From Clarkia xantiana subsp. parviflora (lineage: Eukaryota > Streptophyta > Magnoliopsida > Myrtales > Onagraceae), in assembly GCA_036873135.1 (NCBI GenBank), contig JAPTYO010000026.1:3204001-3268000 (forward strand): 64,000 nucleotides of DNA, read 5' to 3'. A program made the position numbers and the translations under genes. The notes under the pieces are model-generated. The model searched no databases. It saw only the letters and a list, made by a program, of their open reading frames with translations, and was not told where the DNA came from. Shown piece after piece: positions 44,925 to 56,587 of the stretch (position 1 is the stretch's first letter; the number at the start of each line of letters is the position of its first letter).

Positions 44925-45671
44925 TGATGGATATACGCCCAATTTGAACCCGTTGACTTCCGAATCGTTTCATTTTTATCACCCCGTTAATGATTGTGAA
45001 TCGAAACTTCAACCCGAACACTTCGCGAAAACACCAACGGTCCGGACGAGGCCGGAGCGCTCGTCCGGCCATGTTAGACTCACCTAGGTGAGGTCGGGTG
45101 GCCACACCCGACCTCCCCTAGTGGAGATCGGGTCAGCCAACCCGATCTCCCCTAGGAGGCGTTGGGTGGCCTCACCCAACCCCTACCCTTGGGGGTCGGA
45201 TTTTCCTTCCCCCCAAGAGCCCCGGCACCATTCTTGGACTCCCATACTCGGTTTATTTCCGCCAACCTTCTCCGTATCCTAAGGTCTTAATTATGTGTTT
45301 AAAGGTTAATTAATTGTGTTTAAAGGTTAACGATGTCATTAAGCCACCTTAATGACACCGTTGCCTATAAATACAATCATTCCACTATTAATTTGATCAT
45401 CTTGGCAAGTTGCATAATTTTGCTCTGACATCTCTCTAGCTTTATCTCTCTAAAACCGTACTGACTTAGGCATCGGAGAGGGTTCATCAGGCACCAGCCC
45501 CCCCTCTGTGCCTGGTATTGCCCCTCTTGCAGGGCGAGAGGAGAAGAGAAGTTAAGGACGGAAGGACACAAGCTAGGACCGCACAACCCGAGAGCACCGA
45601 ATCCGCAACATCTCCAGTGAGGAACGAGACTTGAGTCGACCGCCCGTTGACCCTAGACTCGGAACCTAACA
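44925..45671 (+). repeat. Gypsy C 3' LTR
   Basis: TGATGGATATACGCCC...CCTAACA, paired with 36931-37716. It has one CCTAGG palindrome unit fewer and a shorter C run (45499-45504). Confidence 0.93.
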
Positions 45672-46005
45672 CATGCCTTATATAGAGGTATACTAGGGAT
45701 TTTCTCTAAAAAGGTCCAATAAAAAGGAGATACGAATAAAATGATATAGTCCAAAGGCTATGTAAAACGAGACCAAGGCTCTTAATTCTTACCCGCATAT
45801 AATATCTCCATATAACGAAAATCTGCTTAATCTAATAAAAGCATTTTTGGTGTATCTGTTAAGCTTCTCTAAACATGGGGCAAGGAAAATCGTGGCACGT
45901 CTCGAGCACTCGATAAAGGCCTGGATCGTCACAACGGTACGCCTTATAAACCCTGCAAAAACAGAGTCAAGTAAAGGTTAAACCATTTCTCGACTTAGGG
46001 GAAAA
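45672..46005 (+). other. Gypsy L 3' internal end with polypurine tract
   Basis: Starts with the right TSD copy CATGC of element C, then continues L. It ends TTAGGGGAAAA, a purine tract before the LTR. No gene. Confidence 0.75.
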
Positions 46006-46769
46006 TGTTGGATATAGCCCAAGCTATTACAAATTGGACCCGATAATTGGGCCACGATCGATTATTATTCGAAACATGGAAAACGGACGCCCGAGGCCCA
46101 ACAGATAGGCCCAAAAACACCCTGAGTCGAAAAAACTACTCGGGAAGGCCCCGAGTGGAGAAACCACTTAGGGTGTAACCCAAGCAGGGTCCCTTGCTCG
46201 GGTAACCCAAGCAGGGTCCCTTGCTCGGGTAACCCGAGCAAGGTACTAGGGGTACCCCCACCCCCCCCCCCTTGCCCGGACGAGTTTCCCTCGACCGGAC
46301 CCCTACCCCCGGACGATATTCTGCCCGGGGCTCGCCCTCGTAGGCCATTTACCAACACTTAGCAATATTAAGTTTATCTACGGTCGAACCGAGGTCAAAC
46401 GCACCATATTTACGGTCAATGCCAACTTATATTACGAAATTTCCATAACCGGACCATGAAATCACTAGAACCGGGGCGGTCAAATAGGAACTCTATAAAT
46501 AGAGATCTCCTCTCCTCATTTGAAGGTAATCCATCACTCTCTCTTTAAGCTCATTACCTCTCTCTAAAGTTTCTACTCACTTAAGCATCAGATTGGGCTT
46601 ACCGGGAACCCTCTCCCCGGTGTCCATTTCCAGGTATACGAGAAGAAGGAAGCCCACGGAGCATGGATACGGGGAGAAGAAGCCCACAGAGTAAGAATAC
46701 TAGAAGGAGAAGCCCAAGAAGAAGGAATACTAGAAGGAGAAGTCCACAAAGGAAACTCGTGTGCAAACA
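46006..46769 (+). repeat. Gypsy L 3' LTR
   Basis: TGTTGGATATAGCCC...GTGCAAACA. Contains a short direct repeat (GGGTAACCCAAGCAGGGTCC, twice near 46178-46230), a C run at about 46258-46271 and CTATAAATAG near 46493 (TATA). Confidence 0.9.
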
Positions 46770-47013
46770 ACGCGTGTGCATTATGTGGTTTGTTTCTTGG
46801 ATATGATATGTACATGATGATTTACTTGTGTAGTAGAATTGTGTGTGCAAACTAGAAATCCTAGAAAACCAAGAACGAGTGATTTAAAAACCTCTCGTTC
46901 CGGTAAAAGTGATTAAACCGTTTTAAAAAGACCGGTCTATTAGAAAGAAGATGACGGTAATGTGAACTCTTTCACGAGCCCCTTCCCTCAGTTTACTGTC
47001 GGTCGGTTGGGTA
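46770..47013 (+). other. Copia G leader end
   Basis: Resumes after Gypsy L and aligns with about 18440-18725 of Copia J, directly upstream of gag. The right flank of L begins ACGCG; its left partner is lost. Confidence 0.75.
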
Positions 47014-47900
47014 AGATGTCTGAGGAATCATTATTTATCGCCTTCTATCTGACAGATATCCGATATAAGCAATTCTATTTCCAAAATGTTATTGTCCCCC
47101 TGATTATGCATGATTGTCAATATGTTAGTATCGAATACCTGCACAAATGGATTCATCATGTGCTAATGAGCTTTTAAATGAGACAAACAACGACTCGTGG
47201 TGCAAACACATCAAAGATCTGATGGGCGATAAAGGTCTCTTAGACCATATTCGGAAAACGATGACCTGTCCAGATGCGGGTCCGACCAAGGGACTAGCAT
47301 ATGCCTACTTCCAGTAGGAGCCGGATGACAAGAGGGCGAAGGAGATATTGCTGTCACGGATGTCTTCGTACATAAAAAAGGAGTATAAGGATATTCCGGC
47401 AACAAAGGATATCTGGGATGCCCTATTCCTGAAATACGGAAACGGCTTAGCAGTCATGCTGCACCCACTTATACCCTCTTTAGATGAAAAGTGAAACAGC
47501 ACTGGTGTGCTTGAAAAGGCATACCAGCTCCTCAACATGATCAAACCACTTGATGAAGATAGTCAGATGGTTGAATGGAAAAAAAAATTCAAGCCATAAT
47601 TGGGATCCTCCCGAAGTTCTGGAGAGCAACCAGGACTTTACGGACTATCCGCAACTCAGTGTTCGATCTCCCAACTGCCAAGAAATTAATCGAGATGGAA
47701 CAAGCTCGATTGGCAGAATGCTAGGACAACCTGCTGGACAAAATAAGAGGAAAATGAGCAAGGTAAAGAAACAACAGGCTGTTGAGGTAAAATGTCGACA
47801 AAGCCTGAACAAGACAAACTCCAGTAAAAATCGGAGATTGTTTGCAGGGATTCAAGCCCTTGCCGCATAGGTGATGGAGCTGGGTCCAGCAAATTGCATC
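47014..47900 (+). pseudogene. gag: Copia G gag (UBN2-like)
   Basis: Starts MSEESLFIAFYLTDI near 47017, then shifts frame. The main block DLMGDKGLLDHIRKTM, LSRMSSYIKKEYKDIP, TKDIWDALFLKYGN is at 47210-47440 with a stop near 47317. The remainder is Lys/Gln-rich. The copia gag core would form the particle. No intact CCHC knuckle is seen. Confidence 0.8.
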
Positions 47901-48616
47901 CTGCCAAGGTATGCGACGTTGGATATGTTATGGAAGCTTTGGTTTCCTCTACTGTCATGTTAACTGATTCAAATCGCGCTTGGATTCTTGGCTCAGGTGC
48001 GATGGACCACATAACCAATGAAAAATGATCATTTTTCATGTTCAAACAAATTCCCATGGAATCAAAGAGGATATACATTGGCGTAAACTCTCAAATTGGC
48101 GTCAAAGGAATAGGGAATTGCAGATTATGTATGCGCAATGACAGAACCTTAATTCTAGAAAATGTCCTTTCTACTCCTAGAACACGAAGGGATGTTATTT
48201 CTGTGAATAATGGATTTGCTTTCTCATTTGAGAACTCCCTTGGTCATACATTTTCCTCTAATGGTCTCATCGTTATGTATTTAAATGGATATGAAAATTT
48301 GAACCGAATGTATTTAATATCGTCCAGGGAAGCAGAAACTAATGCGGCCGGATGGCATGCGAGGTTGGAACATATAGGCTATGACACGGTTCAAACCCTA
48401 GCTCGGAGAGGACTACTACAAGGAGCATCTCGAGTGGTGAAAACCACTTGTGAGGATTGTCAAGCCGAAAAGTCAACCCACAAGCCATTTGGTGAATCGC
48501 TACAAGCCGAATACCAATTGCATTTAATTCATTCAGACGTATGTGGACCCATGGATGTCACCGCAAGTGGTGGTAAACGTTACCTCCTGACCTTCAGCGA
48601 CGAATTTACCCGTTAA
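47901..48616 (+). pseudogene. Copia G protease and GAG-pre-integrase domain
   Basis: Near 47970-48015 the frame reads AWILGSGAMDHIT, where copia proteases have a DSGA active site; the catalytic Asp is Gly here. From 48038 to 48616 a 192-codon open frame holds the pre-integrase zinc motif (WHARLEHIGYDT ... TTCEDCQ) and the integrase start HLIHSDVCGPM with the first catalytic Asp. Confidence 0.85.
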
Positions 48617-48981
48617 GGGTTACTCATTTGATTTCTTGTAAGTCAGAGACTATTGACTGCTTTAAAAACTTTCTTAACCCCGTAGAGAATCAACAGGAGC
48701 GAAAGGTGAAAACCCTCCGCACTGATAGAGGTGGAGAATATCTCTCTAATGATTTTATCAAGTTGTGCGATTAAAGAGGTATTGCACGTCAAACTACAAT
48801 TCCCAAACCCGCCACATCAGAAAGGTGTGGCTGAGCAACGTAATCGTAGACTCCCGGACATGGTCAGAACCATGATGTCGCAGGAAAATTGTTGATATCC
48901 TATTGGGGTGACGCATTATTGACTGCAACACATGTAGTAAACCTTGTTCCTGCAAAATCAGTGGACACGACACCATATGAG
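48617..48981 (+). pseudogene. Copia G integrase core
   Basis: Frames encode RTDRGGEYLSNDFIKLCD with the second catalytic Asp near 48720, then decayed IARQTTIPKPATS and VNLVPAKSVDTTPYE. Several stops and shifts. The sequence is cut at about 48981 by Gypsy D and resumes at 54243. Confidence 0.83.
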
Positions 48982-49184
48982 AGGTGATCTCCCACAAACA
49001 CACAAACATCGCCCTCGAGAGGTGATCTCCCACATTGAAGGAAAAGCGTGGTAGCATGCAATATCATAGAAGGAAAAGTCAAGTAAAGACTCGAAAAGCA
49101 TACCAAAGACGCACCCTTCATGAGAAAGGACACAAGATAAGGTAACATTATGAGCCCTCCGGGAGCCAATCCCGCGAACATATT

Positions 49185-50158
49185 CGACGCCCCCAAGAGC
49201 GTATCTTGAGATTAGTTCTAAAACTACAAACCCTGTGCCCTCCGGGAGCCTATCCCGCGAACAGTTTCGACGCCCCCAAGAGCGTATCTTGAGAGTAGTT
49301 TTTATACTACGACCTTCGATGCCCCCAAGAGCGTATCTTGAGAGTAGTGTTCATACTACGACCTTCGACGCCCCCAAGAGCGTATCTTGAGAGTAGTGTC
49401 AATACTACGACCTTCGACGCACCAAGAGCGTATCTTGAGAGTGGTTTCCAAAAACTACAAATTTCGACGCCCCCAGGAGCGTATCTTGAGGTAGATTTGC
49501 AACCTACCAGATTCGACGCCCCCAAGAGCGTATCTTGAGGTAGAAAAAACACTACCAGATTCGACGCCCCCAAGAGCGTATCTTGAGGTAGATTTCAAAC
49601 TACCAGTTTCGACGCCAACCAGGAGTGTATCTTTGGTCTAACTTGTGCCCTCTGGGAGCCTATCATGTGAAACGTTAAGTGCCCTCCGAGAGCCTGTCTC
49701 GTGAACAGTTTTCGACGCCAACCAGGAGCGTATCTTTGGTCTAACTTGTGCCCTCCGCGAGCCTATCCTGTGAAACGTTAAGTGCCCTCCGAGAGCCTGT
49801 CTCGTGAACAGTTTTCGACGCCAACCAGGAGCGTATCTTTGGTCTAACTTGTGCCCTCCGGGAGCCTATCCTGTGAAACGTTAAGTGCCCTCCGAGAGCC
49901 TGTCTCGTGAACAGTTTTCGACGCCAACCAGGAGCGTATCTTTGGTCTAACCTGTGCCCTCCGGGAGCCTATCCTGTGAAACGTTAAGTGCCCTCCGAGA
50001 GCCTGTCTCGTGAACGGTCTTCGACGCCATCCAGGAGAGTATCTTTGGTCTAACCTGTGCCCTCCGGGAGCCTATCCTGTGAAACGTTAAGTGCCCTCCG
50101 AGAGCCTGTCTCGTGATCAGATTCGACGCCCACCAAAAGCGTATCTTTGGTCTAACGG
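49185..50158. repeat. Tandem array of Gypsy D
   Basis: Eight or so units of about 50 bp (49185-49640) are followed by five 103-bp units starting at 49644, 49747, 49850, 49953 and 50056. Array C has two 103-bp units and array A one. Confidence 0.93.
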
Positions 50159-50803
50159 TACCACGTATACCATTTAAAGGGTATCAGAAGAGATCATCGC
50201 ACCATACTGAGAAGGATTCCATGAGAAAATAATTGCAAAGTAAAGTTGTATAATGAACACATAATATTTTTTCTTGATGAGATAGCAGGTATGATGTGAA
50301 GGAAAGCACAAAAGAAAGATAAAGAAAGGAAAGCATATACAAAGGAGAAGTCCATGACCAAAGGATCATATACAGAAGCACAAGAGGTTATCATGAAAAG
50401 TAACGAGTTATCCTACCACCCATATCACAAGTCAAGAGAAGTATCTCAAAGGAACCCAACACCACCAAGAAGGATAGCAAAGACATGAAATCCAAAGTTC
50501 AAGGCTCTCAAAATAAGCTCGACCCATCAAGAAGAGAATTGCCTTACAAGTCACACAAATCAACCTCCGACAAATGTTATTGTCATGCATGTCGCCCTCG
50601 CGTGACCTATGCTCGTATCAGACTTGAACATCGTCAAGCACAACTCATGAAGGAGACATCTAAAGAGCATAAAGGATACAACATCCGACAAGACGAGACA
50701 TCGGGACCTAACCCAACGAACATAGCCTACACAAAAAGCAACTATAGCAATAAAGGCTCTCCAATGAGAAAGGAATACTAAAGCACAACTTCATACATCG
50801 TGG
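50159..50803 (-). other. 3' region of the antisense gene (Gypsy D)
   Basis: Collinear with 41896-42541 of C. No intact gene. Confidence 0.5.
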
Positions 50804-51046
50804 TGTGGCTATCATGTCCACATACCTTGAAGTGGCTATCATGTCCACATACCTTGAAGTGGCTATCATGTCCACATACCTTGAAGTGGCTATCATGTCC
50901 ACATACCTTGAAGTGGCTATCATGTCCACATACCTTGAAGTGGCTATCATGTCCACACACTACAGAAGGGCTATCACCCCCACACATCACGAAGTGGCTA
51001 TCATGTCCACATACCTCGAAGTGATTATCATGGCAGCACATCGTAA
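50804..51046. repeat. 27-bp minisatellite, nine units (Gypsy D)
   Basis: Units start every 27 bp from 50804 to 51020. The first five are perfect copies of GTGGCTATCATGTCCACATA plus CCTTGAA; later units are variants matching those in C. Confidence 0.93.
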
Positions 51047-51427
51047 AACATCTGTCAAAGACATACATTGTAAAGACATCATCCCGACCAAGAACATCAA
51101 AAGGCTATGCCTAGCCTTAGGAGGAGGTTCAAGAAAAAGGGAGAAACAACACTCTTCATACGCTCATCAAAGGTAGGCACTTATATTTCAACCCACTGGG
51201 TGGTACTAGGTAGGAGACGTCCTCATTATGAAGACAACCTCCATATCTCATGAAATCAACCATGAAGCAAAGAATCACGACAAGCACTATTGAGGGCACA
51301 TAACAAAACGATCCCCACAACGATCACAACTACGATACTAATAGAAGCTAACTCAAGAACGGTCCCCACCAAATTCCCAAGCAAGAATTTGCTATCTTAA
51401 TCAGAGCCATGGCAAAAGAAAGGAACC

Positions 51428-52260
51428 TCAACGAAAGGCGACGATCACACCCATCTCCAAAAGAAAAAATTTCAACGCAGGGTTAATAACATAACCCATA
51501 GGAAAGCCAAAGACACCTTCGAAAGTCGTCAAATCTATATGAAGATGAAATGTACCTGAGACTCGGCCCCTCGGCTGGGGGGCAGAGGATAGAGAAGAGA
51601 CATCAAGACCTATGATCACCCCATCGCCAGCCACAGTTTGTTTCCCTTCGTCAAGTAAAGAGGGCGCCTCTTCAACCACTGCCTCCTTATCATGAGAGGG
51701 AGTCAGCAAGGAGGCACTTGAAGGAGAGCCCCTCGTGGTTTCCTTCTCCTTGGCAGCCGAGGGCCCGACCTCAGAGTCAGGTTTCCACGCCTTGGATTGA
51801 CTTGAACTCTCGCCCACTGCAAGAACCCATTCGGTAACCAGGGGCGAACTTTCTAATAACAAGAAGGAAGCAACATGAGAAAAATCATAAGTATATCACA
51901 AAGAAAAGAGAATGGAATGAGAACATACTGGAAGCATTAGCAGCCTTCCCTGACTTAGAAAATTTCTTGGCCTGATAAGCAGAACTAGAGGTTTCTTCCC
52001 TCTCATCCGATTCAACGGTACGTTCGGAACGCTCTGCCTACACCTTATATGTTTCTCCATGAAATCAACCTACAAGGGGTCATACGAGTCCCCGCCTCAT
52101 ACGAGTTCACCTCGGACACCCAAGACACAGGACAGTCAGATTTGGTCTGACTACCTTGGAAAACGATCTTCAAGGTCTCCCTGTCTGAAGAAGAAAGCTT
52201 CCCAAAAGTGAGTCATCTATACGAACAACCAACACAAAGATCGACCCTTACTCATGGAGG
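51428..52260 (-). pseudogene. Antisense gene fragment (Gypsy D)
   Basis: The minus-strand exon 51852-51540 encodes SPLVTEWVLAVGESS and SHDKEAVVEEAPSLLDE. An intact-looking intron lies at about 51929-51853 (minus-strand GTATGTTCTCATTCC ... TTGTTATTAG), at the position of the 3831-3902 intron in A. The upstream exon continues to about 52230 with the FGKLSSSDRETLK block. The PF04195-like exon is missing, as in C. Confidence 0.75.
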
Positions 52261-53352
52261 GGCGAGATACGCCTACTACGGGGGCAACCTTAACACCAAG
52301 GGAAGAGGGCGAACTTTTAGTTTCCCCAAATAGAGCAACGCTCCAGCACATCCGAAGGAAGGGTCAACCCTTAACACATGTCAATAGACCCCTTCGCTCG
52401 CGGCGGTAAGAAGAAAGCTTGTAAGCTTTTTCACCCTCACTTTTATGGGGAACAAATTGCAGGGTAAAGGTCAAGAGCTATACACACGCTCCAACGAATG
52501 AAGGAAAATGTTACACATGCCGAAGGTCGAGATTAATGGACAATACTCACGCTAGTACGAGGGAGGCGGAACGTTGTGTCCCATTGAGTGACAGAGTTCC
52601 CACCCTCAAGTAAAGGAGAGGTCTATGCTCTCACCTTTGCACTTATGCTCATATTCATGATTAACATCTACAGGTACATCAATGTCATCACTCATGCTTA
52701 TACTCACAACCCATCCATACATACATACATGTTCATGCTTGCAATCATATGCATGCCCACATACACACTCCCATGTGTTCAAACATTTAGACGTCCATGC
52801 ACATAGCCGCCATATATTCATGCATACATTCATGACTACAATTGCAGCATGTCTCCACTCACTCCCATCCTTATGTTCCTACTTGCATGTATGCTAGTAC
52901 ACATCCTCATGTTCATGATATGTCCATGTTCACTCCTAGTTAACATCCTATAGGCAGATTTTCTAGTATCCCATACTTAGAAAAATTTCGGACCAAAATT
53001 GAAATTTTCCTTCACTTGGGCAAAATCCCGGCACGAAATTGAAGCATGAGTCACTTAGCCATATTCGTATTGCATCCTTATGCCAGCGTGTATTTTTTGA
53101 GTATACGCCTGTAGCAAAGATAGATTTATTACTCCCACCTCAGACGGACGCGTGCTTAGGCACACGTCCGTGCCACTCTGACGTTTACAATTCCTCTATC
53201 TCATAATGCAGGGGGCAGAGTCAGAGGCACGCATCCATGGGTAAGCAAGCATTTAGACAAGAAGGTAAAACCCCGGTTTCAAATTGCGCGTGTCATACCA
53301 TCCTGAAATACAGTCAATCAAGGGTTAGGCCATTGGTTGACTCGGGGGCATG
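52261..53352 (+). other. Gypsy D 3' internal region with polypurine tract
   Basis: Collinear with 43841-44924 of C: CATG-rich low-complexity sequence at 52640-52940, then GACTCGGGGGCATG before the LTR. No gene. Confidence 0.65.
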
Positions 53353-54242
53353 TGATGGATATACGCCCAATTTGAACCCGTTGACTTCCTAATCGTTGTA
53401 TTTTTATCACCCCATTAATGATTGTAAATCGAAACTTCAACCCGAACACTTCGCGAGAACACCAACGGCCCGGACGAGGCCGAAGCGCTCGTCCGGCCGA
53501 GTCAAACTCACCTAGGTGAGGTTGGGTGGCCACACCCGACCTCCCCTAGAGGAGATCGGGTCAGCCGACCCGATCTCCCCTAGGGGAGATCGGGTGGACC
53601 AACCCGATCTCTCCTAGGAGAGATCGGGTCGGCCAACCCGATCTCCCCTAGGGGAGATCGGGTCGGCCAACACGATCTCCCCTAGGGGGGATAGGGTTGG
53701 CCAACCCCATCCCTCCTAGGAGGGGTTGGGTGGCCTCACCCAACCCCTACCCTTGGGGGTCGGATTTCCCTTCCCCCCAAGGGCCCCGACACCATTCTTG
53801 GACTCCCATACTCAGTTTATTCCGCCTACCTTCTCCATATCCTAAGGTCTTAATCACGTGTTTAAAGGTTAATTAACTGTGTTTAAAGGTTAACGATGTC
53901 ATTAAGCCACCTTAATGACACCGTTGCCTATAAATACCCCACCTCCACAATTCATTTGGACATCTTGGCAATTTGGATAATTTTGCTCTGACATCTCTCT
54001 AGCTTTATCTCTCTAAAAACGATACTGACTTAGGCATCGGAGAGGGTTCATCAGGCACCACCCCCCCCCCCTCTGTGCCTGGTACTGCCCCTTCTGCAGG
54101 GCGAAAGGAGAAGAGAAGCTAAGGAAGGAAGGAAGGACGCAAGCTAAGACAGTGCAACCCGAGAGCACCGGATCACCTACATCTCCAGTGAGGAACGAGA
54201 TTTGAGCCGACTACCCGTTGACCCTGATCTCGGAACCTAACA
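53353..54242 (+). repeat. Gypsy D 3' LTR
   Basis: 890 bp, TGATGGATATACGCCC...CCTAACA. Longer than other family LTRs because it has more CCTAGG-centred palindrome units (53510-53735). TATAAATA is at about 53930-53937. Confidence 0.93.
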
Positions 54243-55074
54243 GACAAGTAAAGAGATGGATCTTACAAAGCTGCGACCTTGGGATTGTTCAGCATATACG
54301 CATCTAGCCGACAACCATTATGGCAAGTTAGGACCAAGAGGATTGAAAAATATATTTATAAGGTACTCAGAAAACTCTAAGGGATACGTGTTTATAGCAG
54401 ATCAGGAGAATGGTGGCGTGGTCGAACATGAGTCCAGAGACGTTACATTCCTTGAGGATGAATTTCCTACGCTTGGAAACTTCAAACGAACTGAACTAGA
54501 GCAGCATGATGATGATCAGGTCCCACTTACTTCGAGTTAGAGATTTGAGGCAGCAACACAAGTAAACGATATGGTAAATGAAGATGGAGACATTTTCATA
54601 ATAAATCCAGTGGGAGGAGTCAATCCAACCACTCAGATCACTGTTGCTGCAGGTGGGAATTAAGTCGAACCTGATAATCATGTTCCTGAACCGTTGGATG
54701 AAAATCCGATGATGCCGCAACTACCTACTGGAAACTGTGGGAATAGTACAACCAACTTGGTTCCTGGTCCTAGTAACCATGGAATCAATCTCAGATGTGG
54801 AATTCCGAGACCAAGAGGTGGTCCTAGAAAAGTTGTTGGTGAAATTTCAAGTAAAGCTCTTGTTTCCAGCGAGACTAATGCCTCGATAGCGAGGATTATT
54901 CCTAGTGGGAGCTTTGTTCAAATTCAAGATGGGATTAACGAGCCTAGACGCAGTCAAAGGCACCGAATGTCTCCCAACAAGTATCCAATTGAAAGAGGCG
55001 AGTTATTCACTCTAACTTCAGTTGATGAACCGGTAATGGTTAAACAAGCTATATATGGACCTCAAGCAAAATAA
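54243..55074 (+). pseudogene. Copia G integrase C-terminal region and linker to RT
   Basis: The frame from 54256 encodes MDLTKLRPWDCSAYTH, RGLKNIFIRYSENSKGYVF and ESRDVTFLEDEFPTLG, the standard copia integrase C-terminal blocks. The second open part (54694-55074) is the Pro/Arg-rich linker ending just before RT. A stop at 54538-54540 and another near 54661 interrupt it. Confidence 0.88.
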
Positions 55075-55897
55075 TGGAGGAAGGAAATGGACAATGAGAT
55101 CTCCTCTATGAAAGCTAATTCGGTTTGGTCTTTGGGTAATTTTCTGCTAACCGCAGAGCCATAGGTGCCAAGTGGGTTCTGAAACTGAAACTCACTGCTG
55201 ATGGAGCCGTCGAATGATACAAAGCTCGAATCGTTCCTAAAGGATATACCCAACTTCACGGAGTTGACTTTGATGAGACATACTCACCGACTATGCATTA
55301 AACCACAGTCCGGGCGATTTTGGCTTTGGTTGCTAGCCTCGATCTAGTGCTGCACCAAATGGATGTTAGACTGCATTCCTCCATGGAAACCTGGAAGAAG
55401 AGATCTATATGGAGCAACCAAAGGGTTTCAATACTCCTGGTAATGAAGGTAAAGTTTGTAAACTCCAGAGATCTATATACGGTTTTAAACAATTATCCCG
55501 GCAATGGTACCGCAGGTTCCACGAGGAAATCGTTGGAAACTGATTCATGAATCCTCACGAGGATCCATGCGTGTACACTAAGACCTCTGAGTCGAAGTAC
55601 GTCATCTTGAAATTATATGTAGATGACATATTAATTGCCGCTAACGACGTGAGTTACATGAATGAATCAAAGTTATGGTTAGCAACTATATTCGAGATGA
55701 AGTTCATGGGAGAAGCCACGTACATCCTAGGCATTAAGATTGCTAGGGATCGGGTTGCTCGCAAGCTATGTCTATCTCAAGAATCCTATATCAACAAATT
55801 GTTGAAAAGGTTCAGATTTTACAAGATGCAAAACCCGTGTATACGCCGATTGTGTTTGGGTGCGCATTGTAGAAACATGACGGCCGGAAAAACCTAG
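55075..55897 (+). pseudogene. Copia G reverse transcriptase
   Basis: Blocks in order: SVWSLGNFLLTAEP, GVDFDETYSPT, QMDVRLHSSMETW (frameshifted form of DVKTAFLHG), then an open part 55547-55897 with the active site YVDDILIAANDV and SQESYINKLLKRFRF. Four or more frameshifts. The enzyme would make cDNA from the element RNA. Confidence 0.87.
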
Positions 55898-56587
55898 CTG
55901 AGAGTGAACATATGAAAAGTGCAGAAGACCTTAATATGGTTGGCAGCTTAATGTATGCCATGCAATGCACTCGTCCAGACATCCATTACGTTGTGGGCCT
56001 AGTAGCACGATTCACAGACCCTAATTATCAACATTTAAAGGTCGTGAAACGAATTAATCGATACCTGAAAGCTACTGCTGACTATGGACTGTGCTACAAG
56101 GGTAGAAAACTAGAATTGACTGGGTTCAGTGATGCCGATCATGGTGGTGATCCGGATGATCGTGTCGGCCTCAAGAGGAGTATTCCTCCTTGATAATGCC
56201 ACCATTTCATGGACGAGCAAAAAGAAATCATGTGTCGCGCAGTCTACGATAGAATCCGAATACGTGGCCCTCTCTAAGAATGCACAGGAAGCGGTCTAGC
56301 TTAATAGACTCTTAACTGCATTGCTTGGCATCCAGGACTGGAGTAAACCTTTGAAGGTGTACTCTGACAGTCAAGCAGCATTTTCAATAGTTAAGAACCC
56401 TAAGTACAATAAAAGGACGAAACACATTGATGTAAAATATAATTATGCTAAGAATATGGTTAAGGAAAAATTAATCACAGTAGATTACTTGTCCACTGAG
56501 AATATGATGGCAGACCCATTAACTAAATCTTTACGCAAGGATGTTTTCAAAAAGCATGTTAAAATGCTAGGACTGCGTACGGTTTAA
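55898..56587 (+). pseudogene. Copia G RNase H
   Basis: 55912-56193 encodes MQCTRPDIHYVVGLVARF and FSDADHGGDPDD, then shifts. 56321-56587 is open and encodes VYSDSQAAFSIVKNPKYN, NMMADPLTKSLRKDVF and the C-terminal KHVKMLGLRTV, ending in a stop at 56585-56587. It would degrade RNA in RNA/DNA hybrids. Confidence 0.88.

Larger units (their letters stand above)
36931..45671 (+). mobile_element. Gypsy C: element of the same LTR family as A, inserted in L
   Basis: An 8.74-kb element between TSD copies CATGC. LTRs are 786 bp (36931-37716) and 747 bp (44925-45671) and look very similar, so the insertion is fairly recent. The internal region is highly degraded on the sense strand: only a gag N-terminus and traces of protease and gag2. 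The tandem array and part of the antisense gene are clearer. No RT, RNase H or integrase. The PF04195-like part of the antisense gene is missing. Confidence 0.92.
28305..46769 (+). mobile_element. Gypsy L: second family of gag/antisense-gene elements
   Basis: It has a partial 5' LTR (about 28305-28794) and a full 3' LTR (46006-46769). Element C splits it at 36930/45672. Internal order: gag, protease, second gag-like domain, 37-bp tandem array, antisense spliced gene, GC-rich island, 3' end. This matches Gypsy A although LTRs and array are different. No RT, RNase H or integrase. The first half of the 5' LTR, the left TSD and about 0.5 kb of Copia G leader are deleted. Confidence 0.87.
48982..54242 (+). 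mobile_element. Gypsy D: 5'-truncated copy of the A/C family
   Basis: Only the 3' 5.26 kb of the element remains: array, antisense gene fragment, low-complexity region and 3' LTR. The left end begins inside the gag2-to-array interval, with a short duplication of AGGTGATCTCCCACA (48982-49032). The Copia G integrase resumes right after the LTR with little loss. The right flank starts GACAA; no matching left copy exists because the 5' end is missing. Confidence 0.88.

Noticed and set aside
50804..51176. Open frames of repeated AIMSTYLEV or CGHDSHFKV peptides
   Set aside because: The 27-bp minisatellite has a period divisible by three, so every frame stays open. There is no conserved protein.
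53510..53735. Regular palindromic units considered as a CRISPR-like array
   Set aside because: They lie inside eukaryotic LTRs, have no unique spacers and change copy number between LTRs.
48970..54247. A TSD for Gypsy D
   Set aside because: The right flank reads GACAA, but the element is 5'-truncated and the left flank (CATATGAG) has no matching 5-mer.
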